Counted from the first letter of the stretch, positions 55,515-64,000 are shown. The stretch: 64,000 nt of DNA from Pyrinomonas methylaliphatogenes (GCF_000820845.2 NZ_CBXV010000008.1:666705-730704), one strand, 5' to 3'. Notes: generated from the letters alone by a model not told the origin. Numbers and translations: made by a program.

Positions 55515-56090
55515 TCAACGCCAATGGCGTTGCTCGCGCAGAATCATCTCGGCGAGATCGCGCGGGCGCGAGATTTTACGCAAGGCGATGGCACGCGATC
55601 TATCTTCCGCGTTCTCGACGATCACATCGCCGATGCCGAGAAGCCATTCGCCGATGCTTTGCGAAATGGTCACTTGACTGATGCTGCGAAGTGGAATAAC
55701 TCGTCGCCGACGGATGAAAAGCCCTTCGTTGACCTCGATCGCAGAATCGGTCAGTTTGTAAATAGTCATGTTTCGCCGCAGATGGCGCAGCACGACCGGC
55801 AACATGACCAATACAGAAGTCAAAAGGGCAGCTTTAAAAGGAAGTCCGATATAGGCGAAGGCCGCTGTGATCGCAAGCGCCAAAAGCCCGCTGAAGATAT
55901 AACCGATGCCGATGGGCAACGCCGCGGGATGGGTGATGAAGATGATCTTCGATTCTGAAGCGGCCAGTTCGCGCGACGCGGAGCGCACGGGAGGATTGGC
56001 CCCAATCGCAGCGCCGCAATGGCCGCAGAAACGGGCCTCGTTAAAGATCGCTGACCCGCAACTTTCACAGTAAACCGTGCGCCTTTGCAT
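55515..56090 (-). CDS. Zinc-ribbon and bacterial PH (YdbS-like) domain membrane protein
   Basis: About 191 residues. An N-terminal zinc ribbon has two C-x2-C pairs (VYCESCGSAIFNEARFCGHCG). Two membrane helices (about 58-80 and 82-100: IGIGYIFSGLLALAITAAFAYIGLPFKAALLTSVLVML) lead to a bPH_2 domain (about 105-180: YKLTDSAIEVNEGLFIRRRRVIPLRSISQVTISQS). The family is of unknown function, membrane associated. The start could be the ATG at 56090 or a TTG at 56096. Confidence 0.85.
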   Translation of the reverse strand: MQRRTVYCESCGSAIFNEARFCGHCGAAIGANPPVRSASRELAASESKIIFITHPAALPIGIGYIFSGLLALAITAAFAYIGLPFKAALLTSVLVMLPVVLRHLRRNMTIYKLTDSAIEVNEGLFIRRRRVIPLRSISQVTISQSIGEWLLGIGDVIVENAEDRSRAIALRKISRPRDLAEMILREQRHWR

Positions 56091-56238
56091 CTCCAAAGGG
56101 ACGATAGCAAATTTAGCGGTTGACTGGAAAGATCGCGTTTGTGCTTAAGACATGAAATCTCAAGGGGAGAACTGCTGCGTCACGATTGCCCACGGCGCTG
56201 CCGAAATAAGCATCTTCAACAGGCGCAGAACCGATGCG

Positions 56239-57030
56239 TCACTGGCTGACCAAGCGGAGCTTCCCATCCGGCAGTCTGACGACGAAGACATCGCGCTCAT
56301 AGATGGCCGTTGGCTTGGGCTCTTCCTTTTCGATGACGGCAAGTTGCGCTTGGTCGGCGCGCTTCGCTCGATGGACCGCCTCCGGATCGCGTAGCAGGAC
56401 GTAGCGCCGCGCGATCCGCCTCACATACTCGCGCGTCTCACGATAGGGAGGGATTTGCTTCCCGTAACGTATGACGGCTGCTTCGCCCGCGTTGTAACCG
56501 GCCAGTGCGAGCGCGATATCTTCGCCGAATAGGTCGAGCAGGAAGCGCAAATAGCGCGTCCCACCTTCAATGTTCTGACGCGGATCGAACGGATTGAGGA
56601 CGCCAAAGCGCGCCGCAGTGCCCGGCATCAACTGCATCAATCCGAGCGCGCCCTTGGGCGAAACGGCGCGAGTGCGAAAGGCCGATTCTTGATGCATCAA
56701 AGCGTAGAGGAGCATCGGATCGACTCCATACCGCAAACCAGCCTCGACGAGCAACGCATCGATCTGCGCGTTGCCGGTCGTAAATCCGCGAAGCCAGTAT
56801 TTCACATCCTTAGGTCCGCCGGTGGGCCGCACATGGATGAGCCTCAGTCCTCTAACGTCCGAAGTGTGGAGCGCGGGTTTGCTCAGCTTCTTCGCTAGCG
56901 GCTTAGCATCGTGGGGCTCAAGGCGCACGCCTATGTCGATATTGTCGAAGTGATATCGCGGCGGGCTTTGCCCTTGAACGATCGATGAGAGAAGGACTGT
57001 AGTCGCAAGGAAGAAGAGGGAACGCTTCAT
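56239..57030 (-). CDS. Lytic transglycosylase (SLT domain)
   Basis: 263 residues with a signal peptide (about 1-20, SLFFLATTVLLSSIVQG). The SLT domain (about 88-210) contains the catalytic Glu115 in LMHQESAFRTRAVSPKGALGLMQLMPGTA and the conserved YNAGEAAV. It cleaves the MurNAc-GlcNAc bond with formation of 1,6-anhydroMurNAc in the periplasm, for cell-wall turnover. The N-terminal ~85 residues are unassigned. A C-terminal tail (PTAIYERDVFVVRLPDGKLRLV) is short and beta-like. It is divergent from pyrD. Confidence 0.92.
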   Translation of the reverse strand: MKRSLFFLATTVLLSSIVQGQSPPRYHFDNIDIGVRLEPHDAKPLAKKLSKPALHTSDVRGLRLIHVRPTGGPKDVKYWLRGFTTGNAQIDALLVEAGLRYGVDPMLLYALMHQESAFRTRAVSPKGALGLMQLMPGTAARFGVLNPFDPRQNIEGGTRYLRFLLDLFGEDIALALAGYNAGEAAVIRYGKQIPPYRETREYVRRIARRYVLLRDPEAVHRAKRADQAQLAVIEKEEPKPTAIYERDVFVVRLPDGKLRLVSQ

Positions 57031-57145
57031 GATGGACGTCGTCGGGTCGCGCCAAAACTTCCGGTCGCCGGGAAGCGACCGCGGCGACTAAGGATAGCAT
57101 GGAGACGATATTAGGTTCAACAGGTTTAAACAAAATTATCGCTCG

Positions 57146-57229
57146 AGGTCAATGGGCAAGCCGGTCTTGATCTTGATCCGCTTGAATGACGGCTTTCTCC
57201 ATTTCGCCAGGTCAATGGGCAAGCTGGTC
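57146..57229. repeat. Two 21-nt repeats 63 bp apart upstream of pyrD
   Basis: AGGTCAATGGGCAAGCYGGT plus C occurs at 57146-57166 and 57209-57229 with one mismatch. It lies in the divergent control region of the lytic transglycosylase and pyrD genes. Confidence 0.75.
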
Positions 57230-57250
57230 GGCGTTTGAGCGTATGGCTTT

Positions 57251-57279
57251 TTGACACCTTCCCATGGCTTTGCTAGCCT
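57251..57279 (+). promoter_or_regulatory. Candidate promoter for pyrD
   Basis: A perfect -35 TTGACA (57251-57256), 17-bp spacer and a weak -10 TAGCCT (57274-57279). If real, transcription would begin after the ATG at 57264, so translation must start at 57297. Confidence 0.4.
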
Positions 57280-57296
57280 CGCCGATCGGATCGCCG

Positions 57297-58421
57297 ATGT
57301 TCTACCCGTTTTTGCGTCCTCTCCTTTTTCGCTTGGAGCCGGAGACGGCCCACGAGCTAGCGCTCGGCGCCATCGCGCGCACGCCTCCTGCCTTGCTTCG
57401 CTTCCTTTCCTCTTCGGGCGAAAGGTTTCCGGAAGCGATACGACGCTTCGGGCTAGAGTTTTCGAATCCCGTGGGGCTTGCCGCCGGTTTCGATAAAAAC
57501 GGCGTTGCAGCGCCGTCTCTCGCGGCATTAGGATTCGGTTTCATCGAACTCGGCACCGTCACGCGACAGGCGCAGGAGGGGAATCCGCGTCCGCGCATCT
57601 TTCGCTTGCCGCGGGATCGAGCGCTCATCAATCGCGCTGGCTTCAACAACGACGGGGCGGCGGCGCTCGCTTCACGGCTGGCCCGGGCGCGCCCTTCGTG
57701 TGTAGTAGGCATAAACATCGGCAAAAGTCGCGTTGTGCCGCTTGAGGAGGCGACCGAGGATTATCTGGCGAGCCTCGAGATCGTGCATCCGCACGCCGAT
57801 TACATCGCCGTCAACGTCAGTTCACCGAACACGCCGGGGCTGCGCGCTTTACAGCAAGCCGATCTGCTTGCCGCGTTGCTCGAAGCTTTGCAAGAGCGCA
57901 ACCGTCAGCTTTCGCAAGCGCGCCCCAAGCCTCTTCTCGTCAAGATTGCGCCGGATCTTGGCGATGAGGATCTCGCGATGATCGTCTCGGTGGTCCAGCG
58001 AGTTGGTATCGCCGGGATCATCGCGACCAATACGACGACGCGCCGCGATCTGCTTGTGCGAACGCCGCGTGAGACGTTGGCGGCGATTGGCGAAGGCGGA
58101 CTGAGCGGTGCGCCGCTCAAAGCGCTTTCGAACAGCGTCATCGCAAAGATCCATCTTTTGACGCGCGGCGCGGTTCCGGTGATCGGCGTTGGTGGCATCT
58201 TCAATGCCGAAGATGCTTGGGATAAGATCAGCGCCGGGGCTTCGCTCGTGCAGGTTTATACGGGGCTCGTTTACGAAGGCATAGGCATCGTGCGCCGCAT
58301 CAATCGCGGGTTGGTCGAGATCATGAGGCGAGAGGGTTTCCGTTCGCTCGATCAAGCCGTGGGGTGTCGCGCGTCCGAATGGAGCGCGTTTCGTGCGTGC
58401 GATCATGGTCAGGTTAACTGA
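57297..58421 (+). CDS. pyrD: Dihydroorotate dehydrogenase (quinone), class 2
   Basis: About 374 residues. The N-terminal helical segment MFYPFLRPLLFRLEPETAHEL is the quinone/membrane-binding region of class 2 enzymes, which supports a start at 57297; an in-frame ATG at 57264 adds eleven residues. FMN and substrate blocks are NPVGLAAGFDKNG, FIELGTVTRQAQEGNPRPRIFRL, the catalytic NVSSPNTPGLR with Ser (class 2 base), and GVGGIFNAEDAWDKISAGASLVQVYTGL. It oxidises dihydroorotate to orotate with quinone in pyrimidine synthesis at the inner membrane. No other pyr gene is adjacent. Confidence 0.95.
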   Translation: MFYPFLRPLLFRLEPETAHELALGAIARTPPALLRFLSSSGERFPEAIRRFGLEFSNPVGLAAGFDKNGVAAPSLAALGFGFIELGTVTRQAQEGNPRPRIFRLPRDRALINRAGFNNDGAAALASRLARARPSCVVGINIGKSRVVPLEEATEDYLASLEIVHPHADYIAVNVSSPNTPGLRALQQADLLAALLEALQERNRQLSQARPKPLLVKIAPDLGDEDLAMIVSVVQRVGIAGIIATNTTTRRDLLVRTPRETLAAIGEGGLSGAPLKALSNSVIAKIHLLTRGAVPVIGVGGIFNAEDAWDKISAGASLVQVYTGLVYEGIGIVRRINRGLVEIMRREGFRSLDQAVGCRASEWSAFRACDHGQVN

Positions 58422-58752
58422 GATTTGCGCCTCGCGTAAGCTGTGCTTAACATGTGGGCCGCATGCTGACGCTCACGAAACTTCGAGGCGGATCGGCCAA
58501 GACGGATTGCCGCGATAACAGATTTTATGGCGAATATATTGAAGCTCCGTTCAGCTCGGTTGAGCATCTTGCGACGCGCAGGCATCTCATGATAGAAGTT
58601 CCCTTACAGCAACCTTCACTTTGTCGTTTTGAGGGCGTTGCGCTGATAGATTCTTGTGTCGGGCCGCGAGGCTCGTCGGCCATCCGGGAAGCTTGGAATA
58701 CGTCCACATGATAAGACGGTGATTTCAATACAACTCTCGAGGGAGCATTCGT
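58422..58752. other. Gap between pyrD and the TonB receptor gene
   Basis: 331 bp. One open frame here (58454-58711) has no ribosome site or family likeness. A GAGGGAG box stands before the receptor start at 58753. I see no defined promoter, riboswitch or terminator. Confidence 0.5.
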
Positions 58753-61700
58753 ATGCGTAGATTTCTTTGCTTCTTAGCTTTGCTTCTAGTTTTGGGCCCG
58801 GTCGCCTTGGCGCAATCGACGACAAACGGGGCGATCGGCGGAATCGTCAAGGACCCGCAAGGGGCCGTCGTCCCGAACGCTTCGATCACCGTTCGGAACG
58901 AGGAGACGAACAAGGAGAGCACGGGAACGAGCGATGGCGAAGGGCGTTTCCGCATCGTGCAGTTGCAGCCGGGCAATTATACCGTAACGGTCAACGCGCC
59001 CGGTTTTTCCACTTATACACAGCAACATGTCGTCGTCGAAGTTGGGCGCGAGACGGCGCTCGATGTTTCGCTGAGCGTCAGCGGGGCGCAGGCCACCGTC
59101 GTCGTGACATCTGAGGCGCCGGTCATCAACACTTCGCAGCAGGATTTTTCGACCAACGTCAATCAAGTTTCGATCAACGAGCTTCCGATCAACGGTCGTC
59201 GCTGGTCCAATTTCGCGCTCTTGACGCCGGGCGCGGTTCCCGACGGCACTTTCGGTTTGATCAGCTTCCGCGGCATCTCTGGGCTTTTAAACAACAACAC
59301 GGTCGATGGCGGCGACAACAACCAAGCCTTCTTTTCGGAAGAGCGCGGTCGCACGCGCATCGGTTACGTCATCAGTCAGGCCGCGATCCGCGAATTTCAG
59401 GTCAACACCTCGAACTATTCGGCAGAGTACGGGCGCGCCGCTGGCGGCGTGGTCAACGCCGTGACGAAGAGCGGAACGAACGAATTACATGGCTCTGGTT
59501 TCTACTATCAACGAAACAACAAGTGGGGGGCGCGTAACCCGCTTAGCTTCCTGACGCAGAATATCAATGGCGTCTTTACGCCCGTCGCTTTCAAGCCGAA
59601 AGACGTTCGGCATCAATTCGGCGGGACTTTGGGCGGTCCGATCGTCAAAGACAAAGCCTTCTTCTTCTTCAGCTACGATCAGCAAAAACGCAACTTCCCG
59701 GGCGTCGCGCGCTTTTCGCAGGTGGACTTTCTGAACAGAGTGGATAGATGTTTGCTGACCTCGCCGTTGGGGGCGACCGTCACGCTGGCGCAATGTCCGG
59801 CATATCCGGGGACTTCCAATCCAAGCCGAACCGGATCGTTGGCGACCGGAAAAGGGTTGACGAATGCGCAAGTTGACCAAGCTTTGAACTTCCTCAACAG
59901 CCTCTCTGGAGAGGTCCCACGGCGCGGCGATCAGCGGCTGATCCTCGGGAAGATCGATTGGAACATCAACTCGAAGAACACTCTTTCGGCGACCTACAAT
60001 AGTTTGCGCTGGGATTCGCCAAACGGCATTCAGACGCAAGCCATCAATACGCGGGCGAAAGACAACTTCGGCGATGATTTCGTCGATGTCGATTTCCTCA
60101 ATCTTCGCCTTACTTCTAGTCTGACGGCGCGCGCCGTCAATGAATTCCGTTTCCAAGCGGGGCGCGACAAAGAGTATGAGTTCAGTCAACCGCCGCTTCC
60201 GGGAGAGCCGACGACCGCGCCGGGAGGTAGATCACCTCAGGTCTTCATCACGAACGGATTCTCTTTCGGAATTCCCGACTTTCTTGAACGCCCGGCTTTC
60301 CCCGATGAGCGACGCTTCCAATTCGCCGATACGTTGACGCTCACCCTCGGTCAACATACGGTAAAATTCGGCGGCGACATCAATCGGGTGAAGGACATCG
60401 TCAACAACATTCGCTTCTTGGGAGGCGAATACAATTACACCGGAGGCACCAATGCCGCCGGTTTCTATAGCGGCCTTAACGACTTCATCATCGATTACAT
60501 CAACTTCATCACGCAAGGCGGGCTGCCGGCTAATACGCCTTGCTACAGCAGCACGAGGACGCGCGGGAAGTGTTACGGCGGCAACTTCAATCAAGGTTTA
60601 GGCGTGCCGGGCCTGTCCTTCCACACGACCGACTTCAATCTCTTCATTCAAGATGATTGGCGCGTCTCGTCGCGGTTGACGCTCAATCTCGGTCTGCGTT
60701 ACGAGTATCAGATCAACCCCGATCCGGTTAACGTGAATCCAGATCTACCGCAGACGGCCAACAAGGTCAGCGACAAAAACAACTTCGGTCCGCGCATCGG
60801 ATTGGCCTATGATTTGACCGGCGATGGGAAGACCGTGTTGCGTGGCGGTTATGGCATCTACTACGGTCGGGTCATCAACTCAACCATTTACAATGCGCTC
60901 ATCAATACGGGCGTCGGCACCGATCGCGGGCAAAGACAGGTTACGCTCACGGCCAGCAATCCGGCTGCGCCCGTTTTCCCGAATCTGCTGAGCGCAGGGA
61001 CGCTCGTGCCGCCACAGGTGCAGTACTTCGCTTCGAACTTCCAGAATCCGCAGATCCATCAAGCGGATCTGATCTTCGAGCGCGAGGTCGCGCGCAACAC
61101 GGTCGTCTCGGCATCTTATCTCTTCAGCTTCGGGCGCTACTTGCCAACGTTCGTTGACACTAATCTCAATCCGCCCGTCTTTGCGAGATACACCATCGTG
61201 GGCGGGCCATATGATGGACAAGTATGGCTGCTGCCCGTGTTCGTCGGTTCAAGGCCGAATCCGAACTATCAACAGATCACGGAGATCCGCAGCAACGTCA
61301 TCTCTAAATACAACGCGCTCGTGTTACAGGCTAACCGTCGTTTGACGAACGGCCTGCAGTTCCAGACAAGCTACACGCTCTCACGCGCTTCTGACACCGG
61401 ACAGACTTCGCAAACCTTCACCTCGCCGAACGTTCCATTCAATCCGTTCGATCAGGCTGCGGAGAACGGTTTGTCCAACTTCGACCGCCGGCATAAATTC
61501 ATCGCCAGCGTGGTTTGGCAACCGACTCCCTTCGATGAAGGAAGCAGCCGCGCAGCGCGGGCCATCTTCAACGGGTGGACCATCTCGCCCATCCTCAACG
61601 CATTCTCTGGCCAACGCTACAGTGCGACGGTTAGCGGCACCGTCAATCCCGTAAGCCTTGGCTTCCCATCGGGCACACAAACGCCGCCCGGCGGCGGAGG

Positions 61701-62007
61701 CGTGAACGGCGTAGGCTCGACGCGATTCGCGCTTGCCCCGCGCAACTCTTTCAAGATGCCCTCGATCTGGTATCTCGATATGCGTCTGTCGCGACGCTTT
61801 AGCATCACGGAGAAGGCCAGATTGGAGTTCTTAGCGGAAGCCTTCAACCTCTTCAACCGAACGCAGGTCACTGGCGTCAACACGGCGCTTTACTCGATTT
61901 CGGGTTCGACCCTGCAGTTCAACACTGCGTTCGGAACGCCTACCGCAGCCGATAGCACGCTCTTCCGCGAGCGGCAGGTTCAACTAGCGGTGCGTTTCGA
62001 ATTCTGA
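58753..62007 (+). CDS. TonB-dependent receptor, Oar-like, with carboxypeptidase-regulatory domain
   Basis: 1084 residues. Signal peptide 1-20 (FLALLLVLGPVALAQS). A CarboxypepD_reg domain (about 25-110: GAIGGIVKDPQGAVVPNASI) precedes the plug (about 120-235) with AAIREFQVNTSNYSAEYGRA and GGVVNAVTKSGTNELHGSGF. The remaining ~840 residues are a beta-barrel of alternating residues ending in LAVRFEF, with the C-terminal phenylalanine. In Bacteroidota and Acidobacteria such receptors import large or unusual nutrients or take part in adhesion; the substrate is unknown. No SusD-like partner or TonB gene is next to it. A strong terminator follows after 24 bp, so it is monocistronic. Confidence 0.93.
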   Translation: MRRFLCFLALLLVLGPVALAQSTTNGAIGGIVKDPQGAVVPNASITVRNEETNKESTGTSDGEGRFRIVQLQPGNYTVTVNAPGFSTYTQQHVVVEVGRETALDVSLSVSGAQATVVVTSEAPVINTSQQDFSTNVNQVSINELPINGRRWSNFALLTPGAVPDGTFGLISFRGISGLLNNNTVDGGDNNQAFFSEERGRTRIGYVISQAAIREFQVNTSNYSAEYGRAAGGVVNAVTKSGTNELHGSGFYYQRNNKWGARNPLSFLTQNINGVFTPVAFKPKDVRHQFGGTLGGPIVKDKAFFFFSYDQQKRNFPGVARFSQVDFLNRVDRCLLTSPLGATVTLAQCPAYPGTSNPSRTGSLATGKGLTNAQVDQALNFLNSLSGEVPRRGDQRLILGKIDWNINSKNTLSATYNSLRWDSPNGIQTQAINTRAKDNFGDDFVDVDFLNLRLTSSLTARAVNEFRFQAGRDKEYEFSQPPLPGEPTTAPGGRSPQVFITNGFSFGIPDFLERPAFPDERRFQFADTLTLTLGQHTVKFGGDINRVKDIVNNIRFLGGEYNYTGGTNAAGFYSGLNDFIIDYINFITQGGLPANTPCYSSTRTRGKCYGGNFNQGLGVPGLSFHTTDFNLFIQDDWRVSSRLTLNLGLRYEYQINPDPVNVNPDLPQTANKVSDKNNFGPRIGLAYDLTGDGKTVLRGGYGIYYGRVINSTIYNALINTGVGTDRGQRQVTLTASNPAAPVFPNLLSAGTLVPPQVQYFASNFQNPQIHQADLIFEREVARNTVVSASYLFSFGRYLPTFVDTNLNPPVFARYTIVGGPYDGQVWLLPVFVGSRPNPNYQQITEIRSNVISKYNALVLQANRRLTNGLQFQTSYTLSRASDTGQTSQTFTSPNVPFNPFDQAAENGLSNFDRRHKFIASVVWQPTPFDEGSSRAARAIFNGWTISPILNAFSGQRYSATVSGTVNPVSLGFPSGTQTPPGGGGVNGVGSTRFALAPRNSFKMPSIWYLDMRLSRRFSITEKARLEFLAEAFNLFNRTQVTGVNTALYSISGSTLQFNTAFGTPTAADSTLFRERQVQLAVRFEF

Positions 62008-62030
62008 ATTTCGGCATAAAATGCTTTTCC

Positions 62031-62067
62031 AAAAAGCGCGCAACCTTCGAGTTGCGCGCTTTTTTTG
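62031..62067 (+). terminator. Rho-independent terminator after the TonB receptor
   Basis: A 14-bp perfect stem (AAAAAGCGCGCAAC at 62031-62044 with GTTGCGCGCTTTTT at 62051-62064) with a 6-nt loop and a run of T to 62067. Confidence 0.93.
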
Positions 62068-62266
62068 TCTCGAGAGAGGACGCTTGAATCTTCGATCTGT
62101 ACTGAATTCGCCCGTGCACTTCCGAACGCGAAAGGGATTGTCGGCCAAAGCGACGGAATTTCGCGCGCGTCTCTTCGCTGGCACGAGCGTTGCTCGGCCT
62201 CTGATATGCTCTGAAAGATTCGCGTATGGATCTGAGGAGCGATCTTCATTCAAAGGGGAGACAAAG

Positions 62267-62479
62267 ATGGGTTTACCGAACAAGGATGAGCTAAAAGGAA
62301 AATGGGAGCAAGCTAAGGGCACAGTTAAGGAGAAGATCGGTCACGCGATGGATGATCGAGAACTGGAAGAAGAAGGGGCCGCTGAGCGCGCTCAAGGTGA
62401 GGCGCGCGAAAGCTTCGGCGAAGCGAAGCGTAAAGTGGGCGATGCCGTCAAAGATCTCGGCGAGACAATACGTAAGTAA
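62267..62479 (+). CDS. CsbD family stress-response protein
   Basis: 70 residues from ATG 62267, after AAGGGGAG. The CsbD signature is present at the start: NKDELKGKWEQAKGTVKEK, then the helical, highly charged repeat AQGEARESFGEAKRKVGDAVKDLG. The family is a small hydrophilic general-stress protein in many bacteria, with unknown molecular role. The start choice is supported by the match to the family N-terminus. A perfect terminator follows, so it is monocistronic. Confidence 0.92.
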   Translation: MGLPNKDELKGKWEQAKGTVKEKIGHAMDDRELEEEGAAERAQGEARESFGEAKRKVGDAVKDLGETIRK

Positions 62480-62485
62480 TCCGAT

Positions 62486-62524
62486 GCGATGGGCGGGAAG
62501 CTTTCGTTCCCGCCCATCGCTTTT
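62486..62524 (+). terminator. Rho-independent terminator after csbD-like gene
   Basis: A 14-bp perfect stem (GCGATGGGCGGGAA at 62486-62499 with TTCCCGCCCATCGC at 62507-62520), followed by TTTTC, seven bases after the stop. Confidence 0.92.
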
Positions 62525-62582
62525 CTGCTGTCTTAGCGCGAGAATTCAACTCGCGAGGCGGCGCCACTCGAGCGCGTTGCGC

Positions 62583-62617
62583 AAAAAAAATCGGAGGGGA
62601 AAGTTTCCACCTCCGAT
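62583..62617 (-). terminator. Rho-independent terminator for the minus-strand stress gene
   Basis: Read on the minus strand, ATCGGAGG (62617-62610) pairs with CCTCCGAT (62597-62590) and runs into a tract of eight T (62590-62583). It lies 29 bases after the stop of the gene at 62646. Confidence 0.9.
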
Positions 62618-62645
62618 CAGCGTTTTAGCCGGTCGTCCGGCGCGC

Positions 62646-63146
62646 TCACTCTTGTCTTATGTGTTCTGCGCCTAGTTCCTCGAAAAGTTTTTCGAGTTGA
62701 TCGGCATCTTCATCCGTTCGTGCCTCGACTCCCAGCAGAATCCCACCCTGGCGTAGACCTGCGTCGTAAACCTTAGCGCGATGCTCCGGGATGCCTGCGC
62801 CGATGAGCGCACCGATCAATCCTCCGGTCGCTCCTCCGGCGCCGGCTCCGGCAAGGGCGGCAGCTAGTGGACCAGCGACGACGAGTCCGAGTCCGGGAAT
62901 AGCGAGCGATGTGCCAACGGCGGCGATGGCCGCTAGCGCGGCACCGACGGCTCCGCCAATAGCTCCGCCGATTCCTGCGCCATCCGCAGCGTGGGTGCCA
63001 GTTTCGATGGCGAACTCTTTGCTTTTAGTCGCATCCGACATCAGAACGCTTATCTCATCGCGCGTGTATCCGCGTTCAGCGAGGATATTGACGACCGCTT
63101 CCGCCGCCGTGCGCGATTTGAAGAGTCCGGTTACAAGTTTGGCCAT
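62646..63146 (-). CDS. Glycine-zipper general-stress-like protein
   Basis: About 166 residues. The N-terminal AKLVTGLFKSRTAAEAVVNILAERGYTRDEISVLMSD matches the YflT/17M general-stress domain. A central Gly/Ala-rich stretch (IGGAIGGAVGAALAAIAAVGTSLAIPGLGLVVAGPLAAALAG) is a glycine-zipper pair of helices, probably membrane inserting. The C-terminal half (GGILLGVEARTDEDADQLEKLFEELGAEHI) resembles a ferredoxin-like regulatory fold. Function unknown; stress induction is inferred from the family. ATG 63146 is used; a GTG at 63155 is in frame with GGGGG before it. It is convergent with the CsbD gene. Confidence 0.8.
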   Translation of the reverse strand: MAKLVTGLFKSRTAAEAVVNILAERGYTRDEISVLMSDATKSKEFAIETGTHAADGAGIGGAIGGAVGAALAAIAAVGTSLAIPGLGLVVAGPLAAALAGAGAGGATGGLIGALIGAGIPEHRAKVYDAGLRQGGILLGVEARTDEDADQLEKLFEELGAEHIRQE

Positions 63147-63428
63147 GATCTTCACTGTCCCCCTTTACGGTATCGTTGTGCCTCGTTGTGAGCAAGCGTC
63201 ATGCCGCGATCGCCTCGCGCTCGCGGTCTTCAACAGAATCGCGCTTCTTGCGGCGGAGAGCGGGCCGGAGCAGATCGCGCGCCGAAACGCGGACGTACTG
63301 AAAGGGGACGGATCGTTTGAATTGAAGCCAGCGAAGGTTTCCGTGTTAACCTCTCCATCCGGGCTTTTTGTCGTGCGGATGCGTAAAATCCGCTGGCTCC
63401 TTCAAGCGAACGATGCGAGAGAGCGCTT

Positions 63429-64000
63429 ATGAGAAAAAGATCTTTCCTTATCCGCAGCATCTTCTTGGCGATTTGTTTGCTTATGACATCACTCACTATC
63501 GCCGCGCCAAAGTTGAGCGTCGATCAAGCGCGCCGCTTGATCGCGCGCGTCGCTGGGTTCGCCTTGAAAAATGACGATGTGCGAATTGAAAGCATCTCGA
63601 TGTTCGGGTCATCGGCGGTCGTGGAAGCCGAGATGCGGACCGCTTTTCGCTTCGAACATCGAGACGGTCGTTGGCGCATCGCCGAAATACGGGTTGGACC
63701 GGACCGATGGGAGGATGTCGAACTTTTCGCGCGCGCCCTCAATGCTGAAAAGCGCGAGCGGGCGCGCGCCGAACTCGAGACGATCGCTGCCGCTTTACGC
63801 GCTTTCCGCCGCGACCATGGCTTCTACGTCGTGGCGGACAGTCACGCCGTGCTCATCGATCATCTCAGTCCGCGCTACCTTTCTCGCGTCATCCGACTCG
63901 ATCCGTGGCATCGCGATTATCTCTACCGCGGGACGCGGGATGATTTCGAACTTCGTTCCGCCGGCGAAGATGGGCGCGCGGGCACGGAAGATGATATCGT
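63429..64000 (+). CDS. Secreted protein with GspG-like C-terminal domain (3' end outside the window)
   Basis: At least 190 residues; the frame stays open at the window end. Signal peptide about 1-25 (SIFLAICLLMTSLTIAAPKL). Residues ~30-110 (VDQARRLIARVAGFALKNDD, then VVEAEMRTAFRFEHRDGRWR) form an alpha/beta segment of unknown family. Residues ~115-190 resemble the C-terminal domain of major pseudopilin GspG: RAELETIAAALRAFRRDHGFY, then YLSRVIRLDPWHRDYLYRG and RSAGEDGRAGTEDDIV, the last with the acidic calcium-binding-like pattern. There is no prepilin peptidase motif, so it is not a pseudopilin but a soluble protein using the same fold. Confidence 0.72.
   Translation, partial: MRKRSFLIRSIFLAICLLMTSLTIAAPKLSVDQARRLIARVAGFALKNDDVRIESISMFGSSAVVEAEMRTAFRFEHRDGRWRIAEIRVGPDRWEDVELFARALNAEKRERARAELETIAAALRAFRRDHGFYVVADSHAVLIDHLSPRYLSRVIRLDPWHRDYLYRGTRDDFELRSAGEDGRAGTEDDI

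Noticed and set aside
57136-57528. Minus-strand frame with repeated LPIDL peptides upstream of pyrD
   Set aside because: The peptide repeat is only the translation of the 21-nt DNA repeat; the frame overlaps the conserved pyrD N-terminus.
63166-63180. Second operator resembling the thiolase palindrome
   Set aside because: Only the TATCGTT half matches; the right arm is missing.

Overview
The window looks like chromosomal DNA of an acidobacterium, probably of a Blastocatellia-like lineage. The support is the protein families rather than any rRNA: a VWFA protein of the type described as acidobacterial, Oar-like TonB receptors with an N-terminal carboxypeptidase-regulatory domain, an S46 dipeptidyl-peptidase, and a secreted protein resembling DUF6599. 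The DNA is GC-rich, so long mirror-image reading frames lie opposite most real genes; these were left out. Heptose kinase, heptosyltransferase-type and outer-membrane barrel genes indicate a Gram-negative envelope.

Layout. 1-5.4 kb: end of a PIG-L deacetylase, a divergent argininosuccinate-lyase-like enzyme, a plugless outer-membrane barrel. 5.7-8.6 kb: a large orphan PDZ/GAF/PAS histidine kinase. 8.8-14.7 kb: a complete 2-oxoacid dehydrogenase operon (E3, E1 alpha, E1 beta, E2) interrupted by a decayed protease fragment and closed by a strong terminator. 14.9-18.7 kb: envelope and secreted proteins (small carboxypeptidase-regulatory protein, OmpA, VWFA, beta-lactamase-like hydrolase). 18.9-23.9 kb: nitrogen control (amt divergent from glnD-glnB). 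24-30.5 kb: a 52-residue DUF3309 protein, M20 amidohydrolase, APC permease, three unknown genes, and a thiolase with a TetR-type operator candidate. 30.9-36.7 kb: PBP4, heptose kinase, heptosyltransferase, Trm112, cytochrome P450. 36.7-43.9 kb: GH31 glycosidase, PfkB sugar kinase, UvrC, MBL hydrolase, methyltransferase. 44-49 kb: PDZ protein, TPR protein, S46 peptidase. 49-51.1 kb: a gene-poor stretch with tRNA-Lys, a small CRISPR array and a decayed HEAT-repeat gene. 51.3-64 kb: glycosyltransferase, asparaginase, a hairpin-rich intergenic region, a DUF6599-like protein, PH-domain protein, lytic transglycosylase, PyrD, a full TonB receptor, CsbD, a glycine-rich stress protein, and the start of a GspG-like secreted protein.

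The most unusual signal is in the spaces between genes. The CRISPR array (type I-E-like 29-nt repeats, 32-nt spacers) has six repeats, but four of its five spacers are identical, and no cas gene is present in the window. In addition, at least eight other places carry two or three copies of a locus-specific 12-38-nt repeat spaced 63-73 bp apart, mostly at gene 3' ends and sometimes including the stop codon. The repeat sequence differs at each locus but the spacing does not, which suggests one recurring process rather than one dispersed element. No complete new multi-gene system (defence island, phage, biosynthetic cluster) was recognised.
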